From NCBI GenBank assembly GCA_900544455.1, contig UQVJ01000005.1:1-44589 (forward strand): DNA of 44,589 nt. The letters are read 5' to 3'. The position numbers were made by a program, and so were the translations under genes. Source of the stretch: an uncultured Eggerthella sp. (GTDB lineage: Bacteria > Actinomycetota > Coriobacteriia > Coriobacteriales > Eggerthellaceae). Below, piece by piece: positions 25,192-33,883 of the stretch. The notes beneath the pieces were generated by a model. It worked only from the letters and a program-made list of their open reading frames with translations. It did not search any database and was not told the DNA's origin. Within the stretch, counting starts at the first letter, position 1. Each line of letters opens with the position of its first letter.

Positions 25192-26039
25192 TGGAACCCG
25201 GTAACAACGGCAATGCGATACAGCAGGCAGCCGAAGAGGGGAAGGGCGAGGTGATCCTTTCCCTCTTGGTTTCGTATAACGGAGAGCCATTTGCCGGTTT
25301 TGCGCGTCAGCCCGGTCAGCTAACGGTGCAGGGGAGCATCGAGGAGGCGTTGGGGCTAGTGTTCCGTCGCCCTATCGAAACGGTATGTGCCGGGCGCACC
25401 GATTCGGGCGTGCATGCGCGTGGCCAGGTGGTGAGCTTTACGCTTTCGGGAGAAGAGCTTGCTGGCCGTAGCGAGTTCAAGTTGCTACGTTCTCTGAACG
25501 CTCTGACTCATGAGGATATTTCCATTAAGTCGGTGCGCCGGCAGAAGGCCGGTTTTTCGGCTCGTTTTTCCTGCACAATGCGCGAATACAAGTACTTCAT
25601 CTGCACAGATGCTTATAAGCCTCTTTTGATGAAGGGATTCTGCTGGCATATCCCCAAAGAGCTTGACCTTGAAGCCATGCGCGCAGCAGCTGCTTACCTG
25701 ATAGGCGAACACGACTTCAAGAGCTTCTGTATGGCGGCATCCGCTGAAGGCAAGTCGACCATGCGCAATGTGTTCAGCATCGATGTGACGCGCGAAGACG
25801 CATGGGGCGAAAACCTGGTGGTTATCACGGTGAAGGGCAATGCCTTCCTTCATTCGATGGTTCGTACCATTGTGGGTACTTTGGTTGCGGTTGGTCTTGG
25901 GCGGCGGAAGCCGGAATGGATCGCAGAGGTGCTTGATGCGCGCAATCGCGCTGCAGCGGGTGAAAACGCGCCGGCGCAGGGTTTGGTGTTCTGGAACGTC
26001 AGCTACGAGGGCGAGCGCGTACACGACCCGCTGAAATGA
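25191..26039 (+). CDS. truA: tRNA pseudouridine(38-40) synthase
   Basis: A 282-residue enzyme that isomerises uridines 38-40 in the tRNA anticodon arm. The catalytic Asp is in CAGRTDSGVHARGQV (about residue 70), and the family motifs RSLNALTHEDI, MREYKYFI and FLHSMVRTIVGTLVAVG follow. GTG at 25191 is chosen: it overlaps the dnaE stop (TAGTG) and GGAGGG (25177-25182) lies 8 bases upstream. An in-frame ATG at 25176 has no such support. A non-conserved ~20-residue lead precedes the first beta strand. Confidence 0.93.
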   Translation: MEPGNNGNAIQQAAEEGKGEVILSLLVSYNGEPFAGFARQPGQLTVQGSIEEALGLVFRRPIETVCAGRTDSGVHARGQVVSFTLSGEELAGRSEFKLLRSLNALTHEDISIKSVRRQKAGFSARFSCTMREYKYFICTDAYKPLLMKGFCWHIPKELDLEAMRAAAAYLIGEHDFKSFCMAASAEGKSTMRNVFSIDVTREDAWGENLVVITVKGNAFLHSMVRTIVGTLVAVGLGRRKPEWIAEVLDARNRAAAGENAPAQGLVFWNVSYEGERVHDPLK

Positions 26040-26251
26040 GAGCTCTAGCGAGAGAGAGGCAACGCGGCGCTTCGGTGCCGTTAATGTGTTAAGGACACCG
26101 CCCGTCCTTCTCTCGAAATCTCTACAAGTGTTTACGCTATAGTACCCACTATTACAATCGTGTTTCATAAGTGTCGAAGGCGTATAGTGACGTCTAGCGG
26201 GCGTAATGCCCATGTATGAATTTCCGCATACGTGGAATAGAAGGAGAGTGT

Positions 26252-27646
26252 ATGTCAACCTCAACCGAATCTGCCCAGTTGGCTGGTCGATCCTCCTGGT
26301 CGGGCAAACTGGCGTTTGTTCTTTCGGCGGCGGCATCCGCTGTTGGCCTGGGGGCAATGTGGCGCTTCCCGTATTTGGCAGCCAAATACGGCGGCGGCAT
26401 GTTCCTGTTCGTGTATCTGGTCCTGGTATTCACCATCGGCATTTCTTTGCTGCTTTTGGAAAATGCCCTTGGTCGTAAAACCGGGCAGAGCGCCATCGGC
26501 GCCTTCAAGGCGTTTGGCAAGAAGTTTACGTTTATCGGCGTTCTTATGTCTGCCGTGCCGTTTATCATCGTGCCGTATTACTGCGTAATTGGCGGCTGGG
26601 TAACGAAGTACCTTGCAGCATATGCAGGTGGCGAGGCAGGTGCCCTTGTTGATGGCGGCACGTACTTCACGAACTTCATCGGCAATGGCCCTGAAAGCAT
26701 CCTGTTCATGCTCATCTTCATGGCTATCACCTACTTCATTGTGGGTATGGGCGTTAACAATGGCCTTGAGAAGGCAAACTTCATCATGATGCCTGCGCTT
26801 ATTGTTGTGGCGGCAATCCTCGCCGTGTATGCGCTTACCATGCCTGGGGCAATCGACGGTCTTGCTTTCTACCTTGTTCCCGATTTCAGCAAATTCTCCC
26901 CTGAGCTGGTAATTGCGGCATTGGGCCAGACCTTCTTCACGCTATCGTTGGCAATGGGCATTATGGTTACCTACGGCTCCTACCTCGATAAGGCAACCAA
27001 GCTCACTTCCAGCGTTGCCCAGATTGCGGGCTCGACGTTCGGTGTTTCGCTCCTTGCTGGTTTCATGATCATCCCCGCAACGTTTGCTGCTATGGGCTCT
27101 GGCGAGGCGGTTGCCGAAAACTCCGGCCCCTCCCTTATGTTCATCGTTCTGCCTCAGGTATTTGAGGGCATGGGCAGCTTTGCCCCCGTTGTGGGTGCTG
27201 GCTTCTTCGTCTTGGTTTTGTTCGCTGCTCTTACCAGCGCCCTTTCTTTAGTGGAAACCTGCACTTCCATTGTTCAGGATGCAACCCATTGCTCTCGCGG
27301 TAAGGCGCTTGCCACGGTTATCGTGTGGACTACGCTCATGGGTCTTCTCGTTACCTTGGGTTACAGCTCCCTTTCGTTCATTGAGCCCCTGGGTGCGGGG
27401 ACCTCTATCCTTGACTTCCTCGACTTCATCTCCAATTCGGTCATGATGCCTATCGTGGCATTGCTGACCTGCATCTTCATTGGCTGGATCGTTGGCCCGA
27501 AGATGATCGAAGAAGAAGTTATGCTTTCTTCCCGATTCAGGCTGCGTAAGGTATGGGTCTTCATGATCAAGTACCTTGCCCCCGTTGCGCTGGTGGTTAT
27601 CCTGGTAGCCTACGTGGCGCAGACCTTCGGCTTCTTCAGCATGTAA
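26252..27646 (+). CDS. Sodium-dependent transporter, NSS/SNF family
   Basis: A 464-residue membrane protein with about 11-12 helices. The first helix has the family hallmark GLGAMWRFPYLAAKYGGG, whose residues bind Na+ and the substrate backbone. It resembles bacterial LeuT/MhsT/TnaT-like amino acid carriers; the substrate cannot be told from sequence. AAGGAGAG lies before the ATG at 26252; a start at 26216 is unlikely. One base separates its stop from a terminator-palindrome cassette. It appears to be a single-gene unit. Confidence 0.9.
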   Translation: MSTSTESAQLAGRSSWSGKLAFVLSAAASAVGLGAMWRFPYLAAKYGGGMFLFVYLVLVFTIGISLLLLENALGRKTGQSAIGAFKAFGKKFTFIGVLMSAVPFIIVPYYCVIGGWVTKYLAAYAGGEAGALVDGGTYFTNFIGNGPESILFMLIFMAITYFIVGMGVNNGLEKANFIMMPALIVVAAILAVYALTMPGAIDGLAFYLVPDFSKFSPELVIAALGQTFFTLSLAMGIMVTYGSYLDKATKLTSSVAQIAGSTFGVSLLAGFMIIPATFAAMGSGEAVAENSGPSLMFIVLPQVFEGMGSFAPVVGAGFFVLVLFAALTSALSLVETCTSIVQDATHCSRGKALATVIVWTTLMGLLVTLGYSSLSFIEPLGAGTSILDFLDFISNSVMMPIVALLTCIFIGWIVGPKMIEEEVMLSSRFRLRKVWVFMIKYLAPVALVVILVAYVAQTFGFFSM

Positions 27647-27647
27647 G

Positions 27648-27780
27648 TGGGAATATAGGGACAGGTTCCATTTTCCCAGCTAGCAAATTGAGCCCTGCTT
27701 GCGACTAATTTCGCGAGCAGGGCTTTTTCTTTGCGCGCTATTCCTAGGCGGGAAAACGGAACCTGCCCCGAAAGTTGGGA
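27648..27780. repeat. Terminator-palindrome cassette B
   Basis: A 31-bp copy (27648-27678: TGGGAATATA, GGGACAGGTTCC, ATTTTCCCA) and a degenerate reverse copy (27750-27780) flank a terminator hairpin. Loop and spacer sequences resemble cassette C at 30,300, so similarity extends beyond the palindromes. The cassette begins one base after the transporter stop. Confidence 0.75.
27691..27729 (+). terminator. Terminator of the NSS transporter gene, inside cassette B
   Basis: AGCCCTGCTTGCG (27691-27703) pairs with CGCGAGCAGGGCT (27712-27724) with one G-T pair, followed by TTTTTCTTT. Confidence 0.85.
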
Positions 27781-27790
27781 AATCGTTGTC

Positions 27791-27821
27791 TGGGAATACA
27801 GGGACAGGTCTCATCTTTCCA
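27791..27821. repeat. Solo copy of the 31-bp palindrome
   Basis: TGGGAATACA, GGGACAGGTCTC, ATCTTTCCA: a full-length forward copy 10 bp beyond cassette B. It is followed at 27844-27866 by a short GCCC/GGGC stem with a T-rich tail, possibly a second weak terminator before ychF. Confidence 0.7.
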
Positions 27822-27920
27822 GTTGTTGTGGTACTCGACTTGTGCCCCTTTCGGGCGTTTTCTTTTTGGGTGGTATGATGGAATGCGTACAAAAAATGAG
27901 AACCCTATCAAGGAGCAAAC

Positions 27921-28985
27921 GTGTCCCTTTCCATTGGCATTGTTGGCCTGCCGAACGTTGGCAAGTCTTCTCTGTTCACCGCCCTTACTAAGAAGAGCGG
28001 ATTTGCCGCAAACTATCCTTTCGCAACTATCGAGCCCAATGTTGGCTTGGTTCCTGTTCCCGATAAGCGTCTTGATGGCCTTGCCGCTATCGATCATCCG
28101 GCGAAGATCATTCCCGCAACGGTAGAGTTCGTGGACATTGCAGGTTTAGTGGCCGGCGCTTCCCAGGGCGAAGGCCTGGGCAACAAATTCTTGGCGAATA
28201 TTCGCGAAACCGATGCAATCTGCGAAGTGGTGCGCTTCTTCAGCGACCCGAATGTGGAGCACGTATCCAAGAAGGTTGACCCGCAGAGCGATGTCGAAAC
28301 CATCAAAACCGAGCTGATCCTTGCCGATATCGCCACCATCGAAAAGGCGTTGCCTCGTCTGGAAAAGGAGGGCAAGCGTTACAAGGAAAAGGCCATCAAT
28401 TTCCAGGCCGCCCAGAAAGTGCTCGAGGGCCTCAATGAAGGCAAGCGCGCTCTGCAGCTTGACCTTTCCGAGGAAGAGCAGGATGCCATTCGCGAGTTGT
28501 GCCTGCTCACCATGAAGCCCATGCTCTACATTGCCAATGTGGACGAAGACAAGGTCAACGCCGAGCTTCCCGAAATCGATGGACAGCAGCCTGTGCCCAT
28601 CAGTGCGAAGATCGAAGCCGACTTGGCTGAGCTCGATGCCGAAGAGGCAGCCATTTTTATGGAAGAACTCGGCTTGGACGAGTCGGGCCTTTCCCGCCTT
28701 ATTCGCGAGGCTTACAAGCTGCTGGGCCTTCAGAGCTATTTCACCAGCGGTGAAACTGAAACGCGCGCTTGGACTATTCCCGTTGGTGCGAAAGCTCCGC
28801 AGGCAGCTGGCGTTATCCATTCCGATTTTGAGCGTGGTTTCATTAAGGCGGAAACTGCTTCGTATGAAGACTATGTTGCCCTGGGTGGCGAAAAGGGCTG
28901 CCGCGATGCTGGCAAGCTTCGTCAGGAAGGAAAAGATTACGTCGTGCAGGACGGCGATGTAATGCACTTTAAATTCAACGTGTAA
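27921..28985 (+). CDS. ychF: Redox-regulated ATPase/GTPase YchF (OBG family)
   Basis: A 354-residue translation-associated P-loop NTPase. G1 is GLPNVGKSS (residues 8-16), G3 DIAGLVAGASQGEGLG, and the NVDEDK segment replaces the strict NKxD, fitting the ATP preference of YchF. A coiled coil and a C-terminal TGS domain (SGETETRAWTIPVGAKAPQAAG onward) follow. It starts at GTG 27921, preceded by AAGGAG. A terminator hairpin follows. Confidence 0.95.
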   Translation: MSLSIGIVGLPNVGKSSLFTALTKKSGFAANYPFATIEPNVGLVPVPDKRLDGLAAIDHPAKIIPATVEFVDIAGLVAGASQGEGLGNKFLANIRETDAICEVVRFFSDPNVEHVSKKVDPQSDVETIKTELILADIATIEKALPRLEKEGKRYKEKAINFQAAQKVLEGLNEGKRALQLDLSEEEQDAIRELCLLTMKPMLYIANVDEDKVNAELPEIDGQQPVPISAKIEADLAELDAEEAAIFMEELGLDESGLSRLIREAYKLLGLQSYFTSGETETRAWTIPVGAKAPQAAGVIHSDFERGFIKAETASYEDYVALGGEKGCRDAGKLRQEGKDYVVQDGDVMHFKFNV

Positions 28986-29007
28986 GCGTATTTCGCGCAG
29001 CGCGACC

Positions 29008-29041
29008 ATGGCCTCTTGGAAAATTCCAGGGGGCCATTTTT
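29008..29041 (+). terminator. Terminator of ychF
   Basis: ATGGCCTCTTGGAA pairs with TTCCAGGGGGCCAT (29008-29037, with G-T pairs) around a short loop and is followed by TTTT. Confidence 0.75.
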
Positions 29042-29149
29042 ACGTGTGCACGGTTTTGCGCTACCCTGAACTCAACTGAATCAAAGTACGTTGGCTTTAT
29101 GCGGTATAGGGGACAAAGCTCCGCAGCCAACGAAGACAGGAGGGGTGTC

Positions 29150-30307
29150 ATGGAATTGCGTGCTTTCGGTAATACGGGCATGATGGTTTCGCCGCTGGGC
29201 TTTGGTGTTATGCGCTTGCCCATGAAAGATGGCGGCAAAACGGTAAACAGCAATACCATCGATCAGGTAGATGTCGACACATCGATTGCGATGATCCGTG
29301 CGGCCATCGATGGAGGAGTCAATTATTTCGACACGGCTTACAACTATGTAAGCGGCTATTCGGAACGAATATTGGGCGATGCCTTGAAGGACGGCTATCG
29401 TGAAAAGGTGTATGTTGCCACCAAATCGCCCGCGTGGCTTTATAAGTTACCTGAAGATTTCGATCGTTTCCTTGATGAACAGCTCGATCGTTTGGGCCTC
29501 GATTATGTTGACAACTACCTCCTGCACTCAATGAATGGCGGCAGTTGGAAGAAGACGGTGCGCAACAACGCAATCGAAGGCATGAAGCGTGCCAAAGAAA
29601 GCGGGAAAGTGCGCAATATCGGCTTTTCCTTCCACGACGATCTGGAACTGTTCGAAGAGATTTTGAATGCTGCCGATTGGGATTTCTGCCAAATTCAGCT
29701 GAATTACTATGACCGAGATTATCAGGCGGGCATTAAGGGTATGAAGATGGCAGCCGAGCGTGGCATGGCCGTAGTGGTTATGGAGCCGTTGCGCGGTGGC
29801 CTGCTGGTTGATTTGCCGAAAAATGCCCAAGCGGTGTTCGATGGGTCGGGCATTAAGCACAGCAATGTTGAATGGGCATTCGACTGGCTGTGGGATATGC
29901 CCGAAGTTTCTTGCGTTCTTTCGGGTATGAGCACGCCCGAGCAGCTTCAACAAAATATCGGGTACATGCAGAACGCGCATCAGGGCATGCTTTCCGACGA
30001 AGAACACGAGGTTCTTGACCAGGCGAAAGCCGCGCTCGATTCGCGCGCGGCAATTCCTTGTACCGGCTGCAACTACTGCGTAGATATGTGCCCGAACAAG
30101 ATTGCTATCCCGTACAACTTCCGCGCATACAACATGGGCACGTTGTATGACGATATGGAGCTGGCAAAGGATTTCTACCAGAATGAGGTTACCAGCTATG
30201 GCCGTCGCGCCGACTCGTGCACAAGCTGTGGGTCGTGCGAAGAGATATGCCCGCAGCACATTGCCATCAGCGAATGGCTCCCAAAGGTTGACGAACTGCT
30301 GGGATAA
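29150..30307 (+). CDS. Aldo/keto reductase with C-terminal 4Fe-4S domain
   Basis: A 385-residue protein. The N-terminal aldo/keto reductase barrel has FGVMRLP, the catalytic Asp-Tyr segment FDTAYNYVSGYSE and QIQLNYYD. The C-terminal tail carries two ferredoxin-type Cys sets: CTGCNYCVDMCP (about 304-315) and CTSCGSCEEICP (about 360-371). Such fusions are common in anaerobes and probably pass electrons between the clusters and a substrate carbonyl. GGAGGGG precedes the ATG at 29150. Its last two codons and stop lie inside a copy of the 31-bp palindrome. Confidence 0.9.
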   Translation: MELRAFGNTGMMVSPLGFGVMRLPMKDGGKTVNSNTIDQVDVDTSIAMIRAAIDGGVNYFDTAYNYVSGYSERILGDALKDGYREKVYVATKSPAWLYKLPEDFDRFLDEQLDRLGLDYVDNYLLHSMNGGSWKKTVRNNAIEGMKRAKESGKVRNIGFSFHDDLELFEEILNAADWDFCQIQLNYYDRDYQAGIKGMKMAAERGMAVVVMEPLRGGLLVDLPKNAQAVFDGSGIKHSNVEWAFDWLWDMPEVSCVLSGMSTPEQLQQNIGYMQNAHQGMLSDEEHEVLDQAKAALDSRAAIPCTGCNYCVDMCPNKIAIPYNFRAYNMGTLYDDMELAKDFYQNEVTSYGRRADSCTSCGSCEEICPQHIAISEWLPKVDELLG

Positions 30308-30427
30308 CAGGGGCAGGTACCGTTTTCCCACGTAACAAAAGCCCTGCTTGAGATCAATATCGCAAGCAGGGCTTTTATTCGTGCGTCATTTCTAACCGGG
30401 GAAATAGGACTTGTCTCTATACTCTCG
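30300..30427. repeat. Terminator-palindrome cassette C, overlapping a gene end
   Basis: A forward copy (30300-30330: TGGGATAACA, GGGGCAGGTACC, GTTTTCCCA) and a reverse copy (30397-30427) flank a 14-bp terminator stem. The forward copy includes the final bases and the TAA of the aldo/keto reductase gene. Internal spacers resemble cassette B. Confidence 0.75.
30337..30378. terminator. Bidirectional terminator inside cassette C
   Basis: AAAAGCCCTGCTTG (30337-30350) is perfectly complementary to CAAGCAGGGCTTTT (30363-30376). A-run and T-run flank the stem, so it can act for either strand. Confidence 0.88.
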
Positions 30428-30508
30428 CTTTGCTGAATTAGTGACGTGGCGTTGCTTATGATACTATGCAGACGAACTACGATGCGTCGTTATACCGTAA
30501 TGAATTAG

Positions 30509-30539
30509 TGGGAAAATGGGACCTGTCCCGATATTCCCA
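30509..30539. repeat. Solo reverse copy of the 31-bp palindrome upstream of larB
   Basis: TGGGAAAAT, GGGACCTGTCCC, GATATTCCCA: the best-formed copy, with a perfect GGGAC-CT-GTCCC centre. It lies 19 bp before the larB start, so the hairpin would fall in the larB mRNA leader. Confidence 0.8.
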
Positions 30540-30558
30540 CTAATGTTTGGAGGGGTGT

Positions 30559-31335
30559 ATGGAAGCTGATGCAATAGAGAAGCTTTTGGAGAGCGTTGCC
30601 GCTGGCAAAACCACGCCTGCAGAAGTGTTGCTTTCCTTGAAAAAAGAACCCTTCACCGACTTGGGCTATGCCAAGGTGGATCATCATCGCGCGTTGCGCC
30701 AAAATGCCACCGAAGTTATCTATGGTGAAGGGAAAACGCCTGATCAGATTCGCGGTATTGCGGAATCGCTACAGCAGGGCGGCGCCAAAACGGTGCTTAT
30801 CACCCGTATGAAGCCCGAAGCGGTAAGCCTTATGGCCAAGCATTTCACTGATGAATTCACCTACTACGATATTCCACGCGTGGGGTTGGTTGGGCGCATG
30901 CCCGAGCCGACAGGCAACGGCACTATCGTGGTGGCTGCCGCTGGTACGAGCGATATGTATGCTGCCGAGGAAGCGGCGCTTACCGCTGAAGCGCTGGGCA
31001 ATAGGGTGCAGCGTCTCTACGATGTGGGTGTTGCGGGGCTTCATCGCTTGCTTGCGCACATGGACGATATCATGCAGGCGCAGGTTATCATTACGGTTGC
31101 CGGCATGGAAGGCGCCCTTGCCAGCGTAGTAGGCGGCATGGCTTCATGCCCCGTTATCGCGGTTCCCACTAGCGTGGGTTATGGGGCCTCGTTCGGCGGT
31201 TTGTCGGCTCTGCTTTCCATGCTTAATTCCTGTGCAAGCGGAACAAGCGTTGTCAACATCGACAATGGTTTCGGCGCCGGTTTCCAAGCCCATCTCATCA
31301 ACCATCTTCCGGGCTCAGCGCCCGCACAGCAGTAA
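30559..31335 (+). CDS. larB: LarB-type nickel-pincer cofactor biosynthesis protein
   Basis: A 258-residue member of the LarB family, which carboxylates and hydrolyses nicotinate adenine dinucleotide as the first step to the nickel-pincer nucleotide. The C-terminal PurE-like domain shows IVVAAAGTSDMYAAEEAA, YDVGVAGLHRLL, VITVAGMEGALASVVGG and PVIAVPTSVGYGASFGG. The N-terminus (FTDLGYAKVDHHRALRQ and EVIYGEGKTPDQI) is also typical. GGAGGGG precedes ATG 30559. A larC-like gene follows 9 bp later, but larE and a lactate racemase are not in the window. Confidence 0.9.
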   Translation: MEADAIEKLLESVAAGKTTPAEVLLSLKKEPFTDLGYAKVDHHRALRQNATEVIYGEGKTPDQIRGIAESLQQGGAKTVLITRMKPEAVSLMAKHFTDEFTYYDIPRVGLVGRMPEPTGNGTIVVAAAGTSDMYAAEEAALTAEALGNRVQRLYDVGVAGLHRLLAHMDDIMQAQVIITVAGMEGALASVVGGMASCPVIAVPTSVGYGASFGGLSALLSMLNSCASGTSVVNIDNGFGAGFQAHLINHLPGSAPAQQ

Positions 31336-31344
31336 GGAGCGAAC

Positions 31345-31893
31345 ATGGTGCTTTCCTTTGATTTCACCGAAAACGCTACGCGTGGTCAGATCTTCGATAC
31401 CCTCTTTAACGCAATGGACGAAGCGCAGCATAAGCGTTTCTACGAGATTATCGAACGCGCCGAAGTGCCTGAAAAGCACCATCATGACATCGGCGAGATT
31501 AACGAAACCATCGATGCGCTTGACGCTCCTGAACAGGTAAAATCCGATTTGCGCAGCGTGTATGCCATTCTTGCAGCTGCCGAGGCGAAGGTTCACGGGT
31601 GCGATGTGTCCCAGACTCATTTCCATGAAGTGGGAAACGCCGGAGGCATCCGCAACGCGTTGGCTATCTGCGCCGAATTCTATGTGCTTGCCCCCGAAGA
31701 GGTTGTGGCAACTCCCATTCAGCCCGGTGAAGGCGAAATTGAATGCGCTCATGGTGTGCTTTCGCTGCCCGCGCCCGCAACTGCCGCTATCCTAGAGGGT
31801 ATGCCGCTCGCTGAGCCGCGTATGGGGGGCGAACGCTGCACGCCGACGTCTGCCGCCCTAATCAAGCATTTTGTAAAGAACTTCAAGGAATAG
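31345..31893 (+). CDS. larC: Short LarC-like protein (N-terminal domain only)
   Basis: A 182-residue protein matching the N-terminal domain of LarC (DUF111), the nickel insertase for the pincer cofactor. The signature parts are THFHEVGNAGGIRNAL, ATPIQPGEGEIECAHGVL, LPAPATAAILEGMP and CTPTSAALIKHF. It lacks the C-terminal LarC2 domain, which in other bacteria is either fused or made by frameshifting; no such reading frame follows, since a kinase gene begins 4 bp later. EKHHHDIGE may bind metal. The N-terminal FDFTENATRGQIFDTLF departs from the usual GxxGDM motif. Role without LarC2 is uncertain. Confidence 0.75.
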   Translation: MVLSFDFTENATRGQIFDTLFNAMDEAQHKRFYEIIERAEVPEKHHHDIGEINETIDALDAPEQVKSDLRSVYAILAAAEAKVHGCDVSQTHFHEVGNAGGIRNALAICAEFYVLAPEEVVATPIQPGEGEIECAHGVLSLPAPATAAILEGMPLAEPRMGGERCTPTSAALIKHFVKNFKE

Positions 31894-31897
31894 CCGC

Positions 31898-33877
31898 TTG
31901 CACAAGCCTGAGGGCAAAACACCAGAAACGCGCCGCGTTGGTTGGCTTACCCTGCCAGCCCGGCTTTCTGCGCCCTTAAGCGCCAATACCGCAAACGCAG
32001 CCGCGGATGCCAGCGAACTGCCGTACGATGACCAATCATCCTACGGCAAGCTGACGGAGAACATTGAGCAGCCGCCCAGCCAGGGAAACCTCCTGTTGGG
32101 GCGCTATCGCCTGGAGGGGGAGGCTGGCCATGGCGGCTTTGCCTCGGTGAAGGTTGCGTGGGACACGCGCATTCAGCGCCGAGTTGCCATTAAATGCATG
32201 CCCCTTGAAGAGGCTGCCGAAATGTTCCCCGAGGGCGGGAGCATTCTTTTGGGGAAGGGCGCCATCGACACTTCTGCGGTGCCTGGGCTGGAAGAGGCTC
32301 GTACTGCAGCAAAGCTTTCGGATTCTTCCATCGTGCAGGTGTACGACTTCGAAGTGCAAGATGGCATGGCGTACCTCATCTTGGAGTATGTCGATGGCAT
32401 GACTCTTGCCGAAGTGCTGCACATGTACCCCGACGAAGTGGATCCCGATATTGTATCTGCCGTATTCAAAGCGGTGGCAAAAGCGCTTCAGGTTGCTCAT
32501 GCCCATCAGGTGCTTCATCTCGATATCAAGCCCGAAAATGTGCTGATCGACAAACAGGGCCATGTTAAGGTGACCGATTTCGGCCTGGCGCGATTGGCTG
32601 GAGAAGCTGGTTATGGCGCTGCGGAGGGCGGCACGATCGGCTATATGCCGCCCGAGCAGATGGAGCAGTGCAATCTGAGCGAGCGTTGCGACGAATGGGC
32701 CCTTGCAAGCCTGGCTTACGAAATGATTTCGGGCGCCAATCCGTTTTTGGCCAACAGCATTCCTGAAGCCGAAGATGCAATCTACGATGCTGAGCTGGTG
32801 ATTCCCTCCCTGTGCATGGAGGGGCTCGACCCTGCAATAGACGATGTGATGTTCTGCGCCCTTTCGCCCGATCCCGATGAGCGGTATGCGTCGATAAAAG
32901 AGTTCGCCGATCAAATGCAGCCTTGTTTGGGAGGACCGCGTAAAGGTGCCAACAAGCTAAAGCGCCTGGTGGGAAACGAGCTTGAAGAAACTGCAGAAGA
33001 GGAAGCCGACGAATACGAGCCGGAATTGCCAGAGGAGCCGCGTGAGCCGTGGCGCCCCACGCCGCGGATGAAATCGGTGTTTGCCCGCGTATGGGCAGCT
33101 GCGAGCGCAGCGGTCCTGGGTTTCTTGACACTCAATTCCGTCGCGGCTCCCGATGCATGGAGCAATCCCATATCGTGGGGTGCATTGGCGGCGTTTGCCC
33201 TGCTTTCTGCCTTGCTGCCTTCCGTTGGCGCCCTGTTTGCCTGTGAAGCTCTGGGAGTTTCGCTATGCGTATTCGGTTCTCCAGTCCTGGGCGTGGCCTT
33301 CATGGCCGCAGCGGCATGCTGGTGGTACTTTGCTGCTCGTCATTCGCGTGAAGCGGCTAACGTCGGTTTGCTTCCCGCACTTATCGGATCGTTTGGATTT
33401 GCGCCGCTTGCTCCTTTTGCGGCTGGTTATTTGCTGCGCCCTCGTGATGCGGCGGCAACTGCGCTGTTCGCAGACATTCTTGCCCTGACGCTTTCAGGTT
33501 TGGGGTCGCATACTCTTTCGGGTTGGGATGCGGTTTCCTTCGCCATGGTCCCTCTTGCTGGCAACGTGCAAGATTTAGCTGCCGCCTTGCTCGTGTTGCC
33601 TTCGACGTGGATAACTTTGGCGGCTTGGATTGCCGCTGCCGCCGTTTCGTCGGCTTTGTGCGGTACGGGCAATCGCTTACTATGCGCATTGGGCATGATA
33701 CTTGCTGGGGCACTGGAAATCGGTGCTGTAGTGGCTGGGTCGTTGGCCGATTCGGCTGGAACTACCTTGCTGACCAACCCGCTTGCCCTGGTGCCGGTGA
33801 TTGCCGCTTCGGTGGTTGCTATAGCGCTTGCCTGCACCGCTGCGCCTTCGCGTGCCTTCGTTGATGAAGGGGAGTAG
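31898..33877 (+). CDS. Membrane-anchored Ser/Thr protein kinase
   Basis: A 659-residue protein. A Hanks-type kinase domain spans about 68-335: Gly-rich loop GEAGHGGFASV, Lys99 in VAIKCMP, catalytic HLDIKPEN (Asp209), DFG (227-229), and GYMPPEQ for the APE motif. An acidic linker follows, then about eight hydrophobic helices from residue 385 to the end. There are no PASTA repeats. TTG at 31898 is taken as start, 4 bp after the larC-like stop with AAGGAA upstream; an alternative later start is possible. Sharing an operon with larB and larC is unusual. Targets are unknown. Confidence 0.85.
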   Translation: MHKPEGKTPETRRVGWLTLPARLSAPLSANTANAAADASELPYDDQSSYGKLTENIEQPPSQGNLLLGRYRLEGEAGHGGFASVKVAWDTRIQRRVAIKCMPLEEAAEMFPEGGSILLGKGAIDTSAVPGLEEARTAAKLSDSSIVQVYDFEVQDGMAYLILEYVDGMTLAEVLHMYPDEVDPDIVSAVFKAVAKALQVAHAHQVLHLDIKPENVLIDKQGHVKVTDFGLARLAGEAGYGAAEGGTIGYMPPEQMEQCNLSERCDEWALASLAYEMISGANPFLANSIPEAEDAIYDAELVIPSLCMEGLDPAIDDVMFCALSPDPDERYASIKEFADQMQPCLGGPRKGANKLKRLVGNELEETAEEEADEYEPELPEEPREPWRPTPRMKSVFARVWAAASAAVLGFLTLNSVAAPDAWSNPISWGALAAFALLSALLPSVGALFACEALGVSLCVFGSPVLGVAFMAAAACWWYFAARHSREAANVGLLPALIGSFGFAPLAPFAAGYLLRPRDAAATALFADILALTLSGLGSHTLSGWDAVSFAMVPLAGNVQDLAAALLVLPSTWITLAAWIAAAAVSSALCGTGNRLLCALGMILAGALEIGAVVAGSLADSAGTTLLTNPLALVPVIAASVVAIALACTAAPSRAFVDEGE

Positions 33878-33883
33878 CGGGGG

